The position numbers and the translations under genes were made by a program. Of a DNA stretch of 64,000 nucleotides, positions 9,208 through 17,846 are shown in pieces. Location: contig NZ_JBAMHQ010000001.1 of the NCBI RefSeq assembly GCF_037081775.1, positions 1,426,001-1,490,000 of the forward strand, read 5' to 3'. The stretch's first letter is position 1. Each line of letters starts with the position of its first letter. The notes beneath the pieces are model-generated. The model was not told the DNA's origin, searched no databases, and saw nothing but the letters and a program-made list of their open reading frames with translations. Source of the DNA: Haladaptatus sp. ZSTT2 (GTDB lineage: Archaea > Halobacteriota > Halobacteria > Halobacteriales > Halococcaceae).

Positions 9208-9685
9208 TACGCTAGAATAGCGCACCGATGACGAAGGACTTGTCTCGGACAGCGGCGGGAAGTCTCCTGGCCGGCGAATACGAGAGATGAATTGCAGGGG
9301 ACGAGAATGGAGGCCGTAAGCAGTCAGAGTCCGCAAGCACGTTCGGGAATAAAACGCCAAGAGATTCACCGTTGGTACGAGCGAGACGGCCGAATGGCCG
9401 CTTTCGGGATGACGGACAGTGGGACCGTGAGTCGAGGGAGGGGACGGAGATATCGCGCTGTTGCAGACACCCTCCCGCAAACGTACAAGCCACGATACGG
9501 CGTAAGCATCGGTATTAATGTCAGACAATCCGCCAGCCCGAACCCTGTTCGCAAAGCGCTTCGGGCCGGCTACCCGCGTGTTTCCACGTTGCGATTGACA
9601 CAGACCGAACGGCTGTTTCAGTAGGGAAGGTATCGAACCAAGAGGAGTTCAACTAACACAGTCACAGGCTTACTGGAAGCTCGAA
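9208..9685. other. 478-base intergenic region, nothing recognised
   Basis: Lies between the starts of the reductase and the stop of the aminotransferase. Open frames on both strands are out of character for haloarchaeal proteins (arginine/serine-rich, few acidic residues). A short frame at 9518 (MSDNPPARTLFAKRFG) has no support beyond its start. The region presumably holds the reductase promoter. Confidence 0.4.
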
Positions 9686-10852
9686 TTAAGTCTCCGTCTC
9701 AACCATCTGCTCGAAGCGGTCGAGTCCGAGTTCGATGCGTTCGAGGTCGTTCGCGAAACTGAACCGGAGGTACCCTTCTCCGGCGTCGCCGAATGCGCTT
9801 CCAGGCGCAGCGACCACGTCGTACTCGAAGAGCAGTCGCTCTGCGACTTCGAGGCTTGACCCCGGAAGCGCGCTCACGTCGACGAACGCGTAGAAAGCGC
9901 CTTCGGGTGGCGTCATCGAGACGGTGGGAAGTTCGTGAATCCGCTCGACGACCACGTCGCGCCGCCGTTCGAAGGCAGCCTTCATCTCACGAACCGGCCC
10001 ATCAGAACCGGTGAGCGCGGCGAGCGCAGCGTACTGGGCAGGTGTATTCACACACGAGGTAGTACTCTCGTGGATTTTCGTTGCGGCCGCAGTCACGGAT
10101 TCGGAACCGCTCAACCACCCGACACGCCACCCCGTCATCGCGTACGTCTTCGAGCAGGAGTCGATGGTCACAACCCGTTCCGGATACTTCGTGACGGCCG
10201 CAAGACTCGGCTGGGAACGTTCGTAGGTGAGTTCATGATACACCTCGTCGGCGATGACGTAGGAATCGTGGCTGACGGCCGCCTCGACGACACGCTCCAT
10301 CGCCGAGACATCGAATACCCGACCGGTCGGGTTCGACGGCGAAGTCAGGACGACGGCGCCGGTTCGGTCGGTGATGGCGTCGATGACTCGATCAGCGTCG
10401 AACGCGAAGCCGTCGCTGGAAGACAATGGGACCTCGACTGGGACGGCGTTCGCCAACCGCGCCTGTGAGAGGGGGTTCGGCCACGCTGGCGTGGGCACGA
10501 CAACTTCGTCACCAGGGTCGGTGACTGTCAACAACGTCAGGTAGAGCGCCTCCACGCCGCCGGTGGTCACGACCACGCGGTCGGGCTCTGCGTCGATGTC
10601 GCGACCGCGGAGTCGATCGGCGATTGCCTGTCTGAGCGCCCCGATACCGGCGTTGGGCGTGTAGTTCGTCCGACCCTCGCGTGCCGCCGTCACTGCTGCG
10701 TCGACGACGTGCTCCGGCGTGTGAAAATCCGGTTCTCCGACTTCGAGGTGGACTAGATCGTCAGCGTCGTGTTCACCTGCTAAATCGAACAGCCGACGGA
10801 TCTGTTGGGGCTCAATTCGTGCGACTCGATTCGACACGCCACGATCGGTCAT
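9686..10852 (-). CDS. PLP-dependent aminotransferase, class I/II
   Basis: 388 residues, full length for fold-type I class I/II aminotransferases. Lys235 in SCSKTYAMTGWRVGW is the Schiff-base lysine. SPSNPTGRVF holds the substrate-binding NPTG loop, ADEVYHELTY the Asp/Tyr that contact PLP, and YLRFSFAN the conserved C-terminal Arg that binds the substrate carboxylate. It transfers an amino group between an amino acid and a 2-oxo acid in the cytoplasm; aspartate, aromatic or alanine specificity cannot be read from the sequence. Start ATG 10850-10852. No operon partner. Confidence 0.88.
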   Translation of the reverse strand: MTDRGVSNRVARIEPQQIRRLFDLAGEHDADDLVHLEVGEPDFHTPEHVVDAAVTAAREGRTNYTPNAGIGALRQAIADRLRGRDIDAEPDRVVVTTGGVEALYLTLLTVTDPGDEVVVPTPAWPNPLSQARLANAVPVEVPLSSSDGFAFDADRVIDAITDRTGAVVLTSPSNPTGRVFDVSAMERVVEAAVSHDSYVIADEVYHELTYERSQPSLAAVTKYPERVVTIDSCSKTYAMTGWRVGWLSGSESVTAAATKIHESTTSCVNTPAQYAALAALTGSDGPVREMKAAFERRRDVVVERIHELPTVSMTPPEGAFYAFVDVSALPGSSLEVAERLLFEYDVVAAPGSAFGDAGEGYLRFSFANDLERIELGLDRFEQMVETET

Positions 10853-11029
10853 TTGTCATAGTGTGTGAACCAGTGTCTTGTCTATTCGGATATCCAGCAA
10901 CCCGTAACTGAGAAGCCCTGTGTTTTTCCGCTCGCTCGTTGAGGAAGGGGCCTTAGCGCCTCAATTCAGGTAATTGACCGCTCGGTACGCAGGAGAGAAG
11001 TGCAAGTTGCGGTAATTGAAAGTAATCCG

Positions 11030-12280
11030 TTACGTCTTCAGGGGACGCGAATCATCAGAAAGACGTGATAATGCACGCCGGAGAAGCGGAGGCGTCATGA
11101 TCGAAGTGACAATAGCAACGAGAACAATAACAGTATAGAGTGTTGGCGTAAGGACTCCGATGGCTAATCCGACGGCAGCAACGACGATCTCCATTGCTCC
11201 GCGAGCATTGAGCCCAATTGCGATACAGAGTGTTTCCGCCCGAGTAAGATCTGTAACCATCGCTCCAAGCGCGACACCCAGAAATTTCCCGAAAACGGCG
11301 ACGACAAGTGTGAGCGCTGCGAGGAGCAGCGTCTCCGGCACGAATAATTCACGTAGCGTCGCCTGTAACCCTGCTGTCGCAAAGAAGATGGGTGCGAACA
11401 ATCCGAGCGTCGCGATCTGAAAAACTCTCGAAGTCTCTGCGTCCAACCGGTCTTTGACGAGGAGTCCGGCGAGGAATGCGCCAAGAACGGGTTCCATGCC
11501 AACTCTGAGAGCCGCCCAGGACAACGCGAATCCGAAGACGAGGACCATAGAGAATCCCGTCAATACGGGTGAGCGTGCATGAGCGGACACCACGAAGAGC
11601 CTGTTGACGATGCGAGGGCCGAGGACAGCGGCAGCCACGACGAATGCGACGAGGACAACAACTGTTCGAGAAAGTTGGGCGGTGTCGAAATGTCCTACTC
11701 GAGCGATGTCTGAGACGACCGTGAGCGCGATCCAGCCGGCGGCATCGATAATGACTGCGGCAGTCACAGTAAGCTGCCCGACCGTTCGGTCCATCGCATC
11801 AAGGTCGATGAGTACACGTGTCGCGACGGGAACAGCCGAGATGCTGAGCGCTGTTGCAAGAAATAACGCGAGTGAGAAACGGTGCTCTGCAGCAACGAGA
11901 TAGGTTTCGGGCAGAAACCAACCGAGAGCGAATCCCAGAAGAAAGGGGACAAGAGAGGCTCCCGCGGCAAGAGCGATTGTCGGTCGCACGTACCGGCGTA
12001 TCACTGACACGTCGATTTCTGTCCCGGCCAATACGAGAAGGAGGATGAGGCCAATGGAGGCAAGTGCAGACAGGCCTTCTGAAATCGGCACCACAATGGA
12101 GGTTACCGAGGGGAAGAGGAGTCCGAGGACAGAGGGACCCAACACCAACCCCGTGAGGAGTTCCCCCACGACTGGTGCGAACCCGAGCCGGTCGGCTGCG
12201 ATTCCAAGCGCGTGTGCAGTTACGAGCAGGAGAGTGACACCGGAGAGAAAAAGGTAGAGTGTACTCATCTCGCTGGCCAT
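11030..12280 (-). CDS. Kef-type cation/proton antiporter (CPA2)
   Basis: 416 residues with about 12-13 predicted membrane helices. Typical signatures include GELLTGLVLGPSVLG early on, LLLVLAGTEID in helix 3, ALSISAVPVATRVLIDL in the ion-binding helix, and GFALSWAALRVGMEPVLGAFLAGLLV later. The protein ends soon after the last helix, without RCK/TrkA domains. It likely exchanges Na+ or K+ for protons at the cell membrane, important for salt-in halophiles. Start codon ATG 12280; Met5 is an alternative. It is divergent from the cupin gene 205 bases away. Confidence 0.87.
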   Translation of the reverse strand: MASEMSTLYLFLSGVTLLLVTAHALGIAADRLGFAPVVGELLTGLVLGPSVLGLLFPSVTSIVVPISEGLSALASIGLILLLVLAGTEIDVSVIRRYVRPTIALAAGASLVPFLLGFALGWFLPETYLVAAEHRFSLALFLATALSISAVPVATRVLIDLDAMDRTVGQLTVTAAVIIDAAGWIALTVVSDIARVGHFDTAQLSRTVVVLVAFVVAAAVLGPRIVNRLFVVSAHARSPVLTGFSMVLVFGFALSWAALRVGMEPVLGAFLAGLLVKDRLDAETSRVFQIATLGLFAPIFFATAGLQATLRELFVPETLLLAALTLVVAVFGKFLGVALGAMVTDLTRAETLCIAIGLNARGAMEIVVAAVGLAIGVLTPTLYTVIVLVAIVTSIMTPPLLRRALSRLSDDSRPLKT

Positions 12281-12485
12281 AGGACCAATAACTGAGTATG
12301 AGTGAAATCACTTCGCTCCGACCTGCCAGCTGAATCCAGTGGTGTCCAAAACACATACTGGAGCGTCTCCTGTACGATATCGATTCAAGCGTCCTCGTGT
12401 CCGACTCGCCGAGCACATACACGTCCTTTTGAGACAGCATCGAAACTAAGACAAACAGCGTGCAAATTCAGAACAGGTTCAATCT

Positions 12486-12893
12486 ATGGAGATCACTGAC
12501 AGCTGTTCACAGCATTCGAAAGTTGCGCCGGACGACTACTTCACTGGCGACGTTCGGTTTGACCCGCTATTTGACCCACAGGACGAAGCCCGCGCGGCCG
12601 CAGCGAGCGTCACCTTTGAGCCGGGTGCTCGCACTGCGTGGCACACCCATCCGCTGGGACAGCGACTCGTCATCACGAATGGGTGCGGGCTCGTCCAGCG
12701 CGAAGGCGGCGAAATCAGGCAAGTCCGTGCAGGCGACGTCGTCTGGTTCCCGCCAGGTGAAAAGCACTGGCATGGCGCGAAACCGGAAAACGCAATGACA
12801 CACATCGCCATCCACGAGGAACTTGATGGGGAGGTCGTCACCTGGCTAGAACACGTCACCGACGAGGAGTACGACCCAGCGTCAGATAGCTAA
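12486..12893 (+). CDS. Cupin-domain protein
   Basis: 135 residues, a single small cupin barrel. Motif 1 is seen as ARTAWHTHPLGQRLVI (His53/His55, with Gln in the usual second position) and motif 2 as GEKHWHGA, so metal binding is likely. Homologous short cupins are found next to carboxymuconolactone decarboxylases or act like bacterial cupin hydroxynitrile lyases; the function here is unassigned. No signal peptide. It is followed by a repeat and a stem-loop. Confidence 0.75.
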   Translation: MEITDSCSQHSKVAPDDYFTGDVRFDPLFDPQDEARAAAASVTFEPGARTAWHTHPLGQRLVITNGCGLVQREGGEIRQVRAGDVVWFPPGEKHWHGAKPENAMTHIAIHEELDGEVVTWLEHVTDEEYDPASDS

Positions 12894-12914
12894 TACAACT
12901 ACCACAGCTAGACT

Positions 12915-12946
12915 GTCGTGCGGTTTTGGAAAATACGTACGAGTGA
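12915..12946 (+). repeat. Dispersed repeat copy 2 (partner at 8063)
   Basis: GTCGTGCGGTTTTGGAAAAT begins a stretch matching 8063-8094 (one mismatch in the first 21 bases, shared CGAGTGA 9 to 11 bases on). It lies 22 bases after the cupin stop codon. Confidence 0.5.
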
Positions 12947-12948
12947 AA

Positions 12949-12981
12949 GCCGACATTGTGTGGCTCAGCACACCTGTCGGC
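12949..12981 (+). terminator. Strong stem-loop after cupin gene
   Basis: GCCGACA (12949-12955) pairs perfectly with TGTCGGC (12975-12981), and inner GTGTG (12958-12962) with CACAC (12969-12973) around a six-base loop. It could be a transcript-end structure or the end of a small repeat element; no long T-run follows. Confidence 0.4.
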
Positions 12982-13122
12982 TCATATTTTGTCCAGAGAA
13001 ATATCCTTCCAGACGCCCGTTATCGACAATATTCGAGTTTCACACAGGTTCACTCACCCTCGGATTCAGCCTTCCACACGCACCACCAAACGTCGCTCAT
13101 GACGCTTCGAAGTCGAGGCGAA

Positions 13123-14049
13123 TCACTGTGTTTTCGCGAAGAGGTCGCCCTGTAGGTACTTCAAGCCAGTATCACAAGCAACGGTGACGACGACGTCGTC
13201 TGGGTCGCGCTCGCGTGCGATTTCCACCGTCGCGGCGAGGTTCAACCCCGTGGACAGCCCCGCGAAGAGTCCGTCCGTCTTGGCGACTCGCTGTATCATC
13301 GCACGGGCCGCTGCCTCGGATGGCGCACGAACGTCGTCGTAGGGCTCCGTTTCGAAGATGGGTGGATGGACGCCAACGGCGATTCCCTCGATGTGGTGTG
13401 GTCCAGAGTGGCCCGCACTCAGAAGTGGGGATTCAGCCGGTTCGACGGCAGTTATTCGAGCACCCGCTGGTTTGAGCACCTGTGCGTTCCCGGTCAAGCA
13501 GCCACCCGTCCCGTAGGACATCACGAAATCGGTCACGTCGGGACAATCTTCGAGAATTTCCGTGCCCATCTTGGTGTAGCCCTCGAGGAGATACGGGTTC
13601 TCGAACTGATGGGTGTGGTACGCGCCGGTTTCTGTTTTCACGTCTTCAACGTATTCCATCATGTCGTCTACGATACCTGGATAAACGCTTCCGTCGGGCG
13701 TTTCGTGGACGATGACTGCTGCGCCGAACGCTCGCATCGTCCGGATCTTTTCCTGGGCGAAGCAGTCTGCGGTCACCATCGTCGTCGGATGGTCCATGAC
13801 GGCGCAGACGAAGGCGAGACTGGAGCCCGTTGACCCGCCAGTATACTCGACAACACGCTGACCGGGTTCGAGCAGACCGTCACGACGTGCGCCCCGAATC
13901 ATCGCCAGCGCGAACCGGTCTTTCATGCTGCCCGTTGGATTCCCCCCTTCCCACTTCACGAAAATGCGTGCGCCACCTTCGGGACGGAGTCCAGGGAGTT
14001 CGATGAGCGGCGTGTTTCCAACGGCTTCGATGACGGAGTGGGCGTGCAT
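13123..14049 (-). CDS. Cysteine synthase / cystathionine beta-synthase family PLP enzyme
   Basis: 308 residues from ATG 14047-14049 (MHAHSVIEAVGNTPLIEL); upstream in-frame codons look non-coding. The NTPLIEL start, KWEGGNPTGSMKDR with the PLP lysine, EYTGGSTGSSLAF for substrate carboxylate binding, MSYGTGGCLTGN for the PLP phosphate, and ACDTGLKYLQGDLF at the end are classic for O-acetylserine sulfhydrylase-type enzymes. The pathway is L-cysteine or related amino acid synthesis. Position GSMKDR rather than the usual GSvKDR and EYTGGSTGSS rather than EaTSGNTG place it in the looser cysteine-synthase-like subgroup, so the exact acceptor is uncertain. Confidence 0.85.
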   Translation of the reverse strand: MHAHSVIEAVGNTPLIELPGLRPEGGARIFVKWEGGNPTGSMKDRFALAMIRGARRDGLLEPGQRVVEYTGGSTGSSLAFVCAVMDHPTTMVTADCFAQEKIRTMRAFGAAVIVHETPDGSVYPGIVDDMMEYVEDVKTETGAYHTHQFENPYLLEGYTKMGTEILEDCPDVTDFVMSYGTGGCLTGNAQVLKPAGARITAVEPAESPLLSAGHSGPHHIEGIAVGVHPPIFETEPYDDVRAPSEAAARAMIQRVAKTDGLFAGLSTGLNLAATVEIARERDPDDVVVTVACDTGLKYLQGDLFAKTQ

Positions 14050-14374
14050 GCTAGGTACTCGACGCGTGCGCTGAAAAAGACAGGTCTCGGTTCCATCGCA
14101 TACGAGACACGCCTCGCGTTCGCGGTCATGACGACGTGTGTAGCACGCCAAAACTGAAGAAAGCACCCGAGTCTATCACCTTCATCGCGGTAACTGCGAC
14201 GCTGGGAGGGCGTCTATGCGGTCAGCCTACTGCGTGCACCGGTCCCGCTCTGCGAAGTGCAACAACGCCACCGTCTGCAGCATCCACTTGCTCACAGGTG
14301 CTGGGCAGGTTTCAGTGACCGTGTTGCATACAGGGTGCGTCGTCAGCAACGGGACCGAACCCTTCGAGAGTCGT
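14050..14374. other. 325-base intergenic region, nothing recognised
   Basis: Separates the cysteine synthase-like gene start from the stop of the next minus-strand gene. An open frame covers part of it on the plus strand, but it is an antisense shadow of the membrane protein. No RNA gene or clear repeat seen. Confidence 0.4.
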
Positions 14375-15241
14375 TCACCGACGTTCCATTCCGAGATACA
14401 ACACCAGTGTGGCACCCAGATACAGTACCATCCCGCCGACGACACCCCAGGTCAGTATGTTCGACGTGTCGAAGTTATCCCAGGCTCTGAGGACACCAAT
14501 CAGGACCAGCGTGAATCCCAGCACCTGGCTCTGGAGCAAGATTCGGGCAGCGCTCCAGCGCGCATCGAAGACGACAGCGACGTTCACGACACCGAAGAGC
14601 GCGAACCACCCTGCCAAGATTCGAGCCGTAAACGGGGAGACGGCCCACGGCCAGACATCGATCATCAGTTCGGGGACGAAGAACAGGGCGACGGCACTGG
14701 CTGTGACGACGAGTCCGAGGCCACCACCGAGAACGCGGACGGCTTGAGGAAGCGTGGGCTCACCGGCCGTCAGTTCGCCAGTATCGGTCCGTCGGTTGTG
14801 CGCCCAAACAGCGGGAATGAGTATCGGTGTTACTGCGTAGAGAACTACCCAGAGGACGAATGTGAAGTGATTGTGATTGAAATTTCCCCAGTGGAGCACA
14901 GTGGCGATTGCCATGAGCCACGTGAAGACAGCGATACCGAGGAAGACTGGAGCGACAGCGTGCCACGTATCGACGGTCGAAACGCGATAGAAAAAGTACA
15001 CGCCTGCTCCGTAGCCAGCACCCATGATGATGGGCGTCATCTCGGGCCGGATCGTCCACGCGAAAAACTCGGCGGTTCGAGCTGGGAGTCCAAATAAGAC
15101 CAGAAACGCCGCAGCCAGAAACGGGATGATAACGCGTGCAATCCAGCGAGTACTGGGGAACACGCGATCGTCTTGGACCGCGCCATCCCTTCCGCTTCGA
15201 AGTGCCAATCTCCAATCGCTCATCATCTGACCCCTATCCAT
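14375..15241 (-). CDS. Multi-pass membrane protein of unknown function
   Basis: 288 residues with about eight predicted helices (IIPFLAAAFLVLFGLP, IIMGAGYGAGVYFFYRV, FLGIAVFTWLMAIATVLHW, FVLWVVLYAVTPILIPAVW and four more). Start is 15241, with Met6 and Met7 as alternatives. A polar loop HWGNFNHNHFTF between helices is notable. No transporter or enzyme motif recognised. It stands alone, in the same direction as its neighbours but with large gaps, so no functional link can be drawn. Confidence 0.75.
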   Translation of the reverse strand: MDRGQMMSDWRLALRSGRDGAVQDDRVFPSTRWIARVIIPFLAAAFLVLFGLPARTAEFFAWTIRPEMTPIIMGAGYGAGVYFFYRVSTVDTWHAVAPVFLGIAVFTWLMAIATVLHWGNFNHNHFTFVLWVVLYAVTPILIPAVWAHNRRTDTGELTAGEPTLPQAVRVLGGGLGLVVTASAVALFFVPELMIDVWPWAVSPFTARILAGWFALFGVVNVAVVFDARWSAARILLQSQVLGFTLVLIGVLRAWDNFDTSNILTWGVVGGMVLYLGATLVLYLGMERR

Positions 15242-15433
15242 TCGACGAGTGATTGCTTACGTGTTCACCTCCTAACGATGGATCGAGATCCGGTATTCAG
15301 CAGAGAGGTTATTTTGCCATCTCAGGGTTTCACGCCGGGTGTAGAAAACTGAGGGACAGGTCCTCCCCCTGACGTGCGTCGAGTGCGACGGAGACTGTGT
15401 CTACTTTTCGGAGGGGCACGACCATCCTCAAAA

Positions 15434-16357
15434 TCAGAGAGTTGCGGTGCGCTCGATGGCGCAAACTTCGAACCGTTCGTCGAGTGTCACCTGAAGTGCT
15501 TCGTTGGCGAGGGGAATCGTTACTCTGACGCGGAGGGGAGCTTCGGTAAGGATGGAGGTCCGCTGGTTGCTGATGACCCAATCGAGTTCCCAAAACGGGA
15601 CCGTAGAAAGGTCAATATCGTGTTCGTGGTAGAACGCGACGACAGCCGGGTGGGTGAGGAGGTGTTTTCCCGGCGTGCCGTAATTCCAGACGTTACACTG
15701 CGCACATTGATATCTCATGCCGAAATCGAACCCCGGGAAGTCAGTCGGCGCCAGTTCTTGATTATAGACCTCCATCTCCTCGAACGTTCGAATGAGAGTT
15801 TTCAGCACTGTCCCTCCACACGTCGAACACATCCCCTTTACCGACAGTTCGAAACTGTGTCGGTTTCGGTGATTAAATGCGCTGACCACCTCGTGGTCGG
15901 TTCGAGTGACGACCGCTCCGGGAGGGAACATACCCATGGCATGCACCAACTCGCAAGACGAGCACGAGACGTACACCATCTCGTCGGTGTACTCCGCGTA
16001 GAGCGCCCCCGCACATGCGACGCACGTCCCTCCCGTCTCAAACGGGGCAATTTTCGGATTGGCGGTGAAGGTTCCTTCGAGGATGGTTAAGATGACATGA
16101 CAACCCGCGATTCGAATCGCGTAACCGTCGTCGGTCTTGCGGATGAATGGGCCCTCAAGTTTCTTGAGATGATAGTTGAACTGTGAACCATCACGCATGC
16201 CGATGCGCTTGCGAAGCTCAGAGAAGGTCATTGGCGGCTCGGCCTGCTGTTCGTAAAGCACCTGGAGTATCTCGAGGCGTGTCTCGTTGCCGATGATACT
16301 GAACGCCTCTGCGGGGGTAAGACGGTCGCCCTCAGTGGCGCGTGCTGGATGAGCCAT
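15434..16357 (-). CDS. Winged-helix regulator with zinc-ribbon-like domains
   Basis: 307 residues. Residues about 15-75 form an ArsR-like winged helix (AEAFSIIGNETRLEILQVL, FNYHLKKLEG), as in many haloarchaeal regulators. The rest has two cysteine pairs sets, CVACAGALY...VSCSSCEL and MCSTCGGTV...YQCAQCN, spaced like two zinc ribbons. It probably binds DNA, with the zinc parts acting as sensor or dimer contacts. Targets unknown; it is divergent from nothing close and is not in an operon. Confidence 0.8.
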   Translation of the reverse strand: MAHPARATEGDRLTPAEAFSIIGNETRLEILQVLYEQQAEPPMTFSELRKRIGMRDGSQFNYHLKKLEGPFIRKTDDGYAIRIAGCHVILTILEGTFTANPKIAPFETGGTCVACAGALYAEYTDEMVYVSCSSCELVHAMGMFPPGAVVTRTDHEVVSAFNHRNRHSFELSVKGMCSTCGGTVLKTLIRTFEEMEVYNQELAPTDFPGFDFGMRYQCAQCNVWNYGTPGKHLLTHPAVVAFYHEHDIDLSTVPFWELDWVISNQRTSILTEAPLRVRVTIPLANEALQVTLDERFEVCAIERTATL

Positions 16358-16724
16358 AGCGATACTACGCTGCTGGCGACGATAGTGCTACCGAGCGTTG
16401 TGAACTCCACCAGCAGAGACGAGCACTTGAGCACTGTGACGGGGTGGCGAAAAAGTAGAGATGGAAGTCACCGGCATCGGAACTATCGTCGTGTTGAACG
16501 TGTGGCGCCTCTATTCGACGGTGTTCTGAGAGTCACGGAGCCAGCACGACTACGACGTTGACGCTCGTTGTAGCGAGTAACTAGCGGGTGGAGAGCCTGA
16601 ATTTGCAGATGACCGAAGTAAGTAAAAAGCGGCGCAGACAGCGTGCCAGCACGCAGTCGCAACGAGACGCTGACGCAGGGGGAGTCCTCTTTGCAGCCGG
16701 AAACCGACGCAACCGGTTGAGCGC
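16358..16724. other. 367-base intergenic region, nothing recognised
   Basis: Lies between two minus-strand regulator genes. A 49-codon plus-strand frame from ATG 16592 region (MTEVSKKRRRQR) has no support and runs antisense into the PadR gene. No repeat or RNA gene found. Confidence 0.35.
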
Positions 16725-17024
16725 TCAGAGCATCGGTGAAGTGACTTCTGCGTGGTAGCTCTCACGCCAGTTTGCGTATTCGACCAGCGCTTTTTTCCCG
16801 GCGTCGGTAATCGTGTAGTAGTTCGTGCGGCGATCGATTGCACCCTTTTCTACGAGCTGCATCTCGACCAACGTATCGAGGTTGGGGTAGAGCCTGCCGT
16901 GGTTGATGTCGCCGAGGTGGGTTTCGAGTTCTGTTTTGATGTCTTGGCCCGAGGGCTTCGTGTGCCCTGCGATGACGGTCAGGAGGTCGCGTTGAAAGCC
17001 CGTGAGATTGTGCATTTGCACCAT
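16725..17024 (-). CDS. PadR-family transcriptional regulator
   Basis: 99 residues, the usual length of a minimal PadR protein. Signatures: LTGFQRDLLTVIAG, then SGQDIKTELE for helix 2-3, INHGRLYPNLDTLVEMQLVEKG for the recognition helix and wing start, and NYYTITDAGKKAL for the wing. PadR proteins bind palindromes as dimers and usually repress nearby genes. A palindrome at 17096-17113 in the divergent spacer toward the NTF2-fold gene is a candidate operator. Start ATG 17024; Met4 is possible. Confidence 0.88.
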   Translation of the reverse strand: MVQMHNLTGFQRDLLTVIAGHTKPSGQDIKTELETHLGDINHGRLYPNLDTLVEMQLVEKGAIDRRTNYYTITDAGKKALVEYANWRESYHAEVTSPML

Positions 17025-17095
17025 GGTACACTACCGTTGGTTATGACGATGCTTTGTTAGGAGGGGGTTTCGAGAGCCGTGGGTGTGTTCCAATT

Positions 17096-17113
17096 CGTTC
17101 CATTCGTGGAACG
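17096..17113. promoter_or_regulatory. Perfect inverted repeat, candidate PadR operator
   Basis: CGTTCCA-TTCG-TGGAACG, a perfect 7-base inverted repeat with a 4-base centre, sits 72 bases upstream of the PadR start in the divergent spacer. Related half-sites (TGTTCCAA at 17087, TGTGGAAC near 17150) lie on both sides. Assignment to PadR is inference. Confidence 0.4.
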
Positions 17114-17291
17114 GTTAGTCAAATTACAAGATGGTTTAAGTGGATATCCATGTGGAACAATCACCGCCAGCGCTGGAATTAACGCAGAAAAAACGGAGGA
17201 CGATACTGCCAAGACATTCTTTTGGCCGATGGAAAACCATACAGATAAGAAGTATGACAGTTAAGCCCTCAGCACGCATCTAGGAGTACTG

Positions 17292-17741
17292 GTGCCACAC
17301 ATGGCAATCAAACAAGCAGACACAGGGGTTCGGGCGGCGTCGGACAAATTCTACAAGGCGTTAGGACAAATGGCAGCCGGTAACGCAGACTCGATGGCAG
17401 AGGTCTGGTCACATCGAGATGATGTTACGACCATGCATCCGATTGGCGGCCGTGAAGTCGGCTGGGAAGCCGTCAAAGAGCCGTGGAACGCAGTCGCGGG
17501 CCTTGCTGAGAAGGGGACGGTTACGCGCAAAGACCAGTTCATCCGCGTCATGGGTGACGTGGCCTACGAACTCACGACCGAGCAGGCGTCGATGACGCTC
17601 GGCGGCCAGTCGCTCGACGCAGAATACCGGGCGACCAACATCTACTCCCTCGAAGACGGCGAGTGGAAAATCGTCCACCACCACGCAGACTTAGACCCGA
17701 AGTTTGTCGAACTTCTCGAAGGGCTTGAGCGTGGTATGTAA
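17292..17741 (+). CDS. NTF2-fold (SnoaL/DUF4440-like) protein
   Basis: 149 residues from GTG 17292, chosen because GGAG (17283-17286) lies five bases upstream; ATG 17301 gives a form three residues shorter. The fold is that of small NTF2-like proteins: an N-terminal helix (DKFYKALGQMAAGNADSMAE), VWSHRDDVTTMHPIGG, GWEAVKEPW, and a final strand EWKIVHHHADLDPKF. These proteins bind small ligands or act as isomerase-like enzymes; many are uncharacterised stress or metabolism proteins. Divergent from the PadR gene and likely its target. Confidence 0.78.
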   Translation: MPHMAIKQADTGVRAASDKFYKALGQMAAGNADSMAEVWSHRDDVTTMHPIGGREVGWEAVKEPWNAVAGLAEKGTVTRKDQFIRVMGDVAYELTTEQASMTLGGQSLDAEYRATNIYSLEDGEWKIVHHHADLDPKFVELLEGLERGM

Positions 17742-17846
17742 GTCAGCCGAGTGAATGAAGCGCGTCCGCGGTCTTTTTCGATAGCAGTGAGCCTGAAGGG
17801 ACAAACTAACCGTTTGAAAAATGAGCGGCCCGCGAGGCGTGACCGG

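Noticed and set aside
14216-15097. 293-residue plus-strand protein
   Set aside because: Antisense to the membrane protein at 14375-15241; composition lacks helices or domains.
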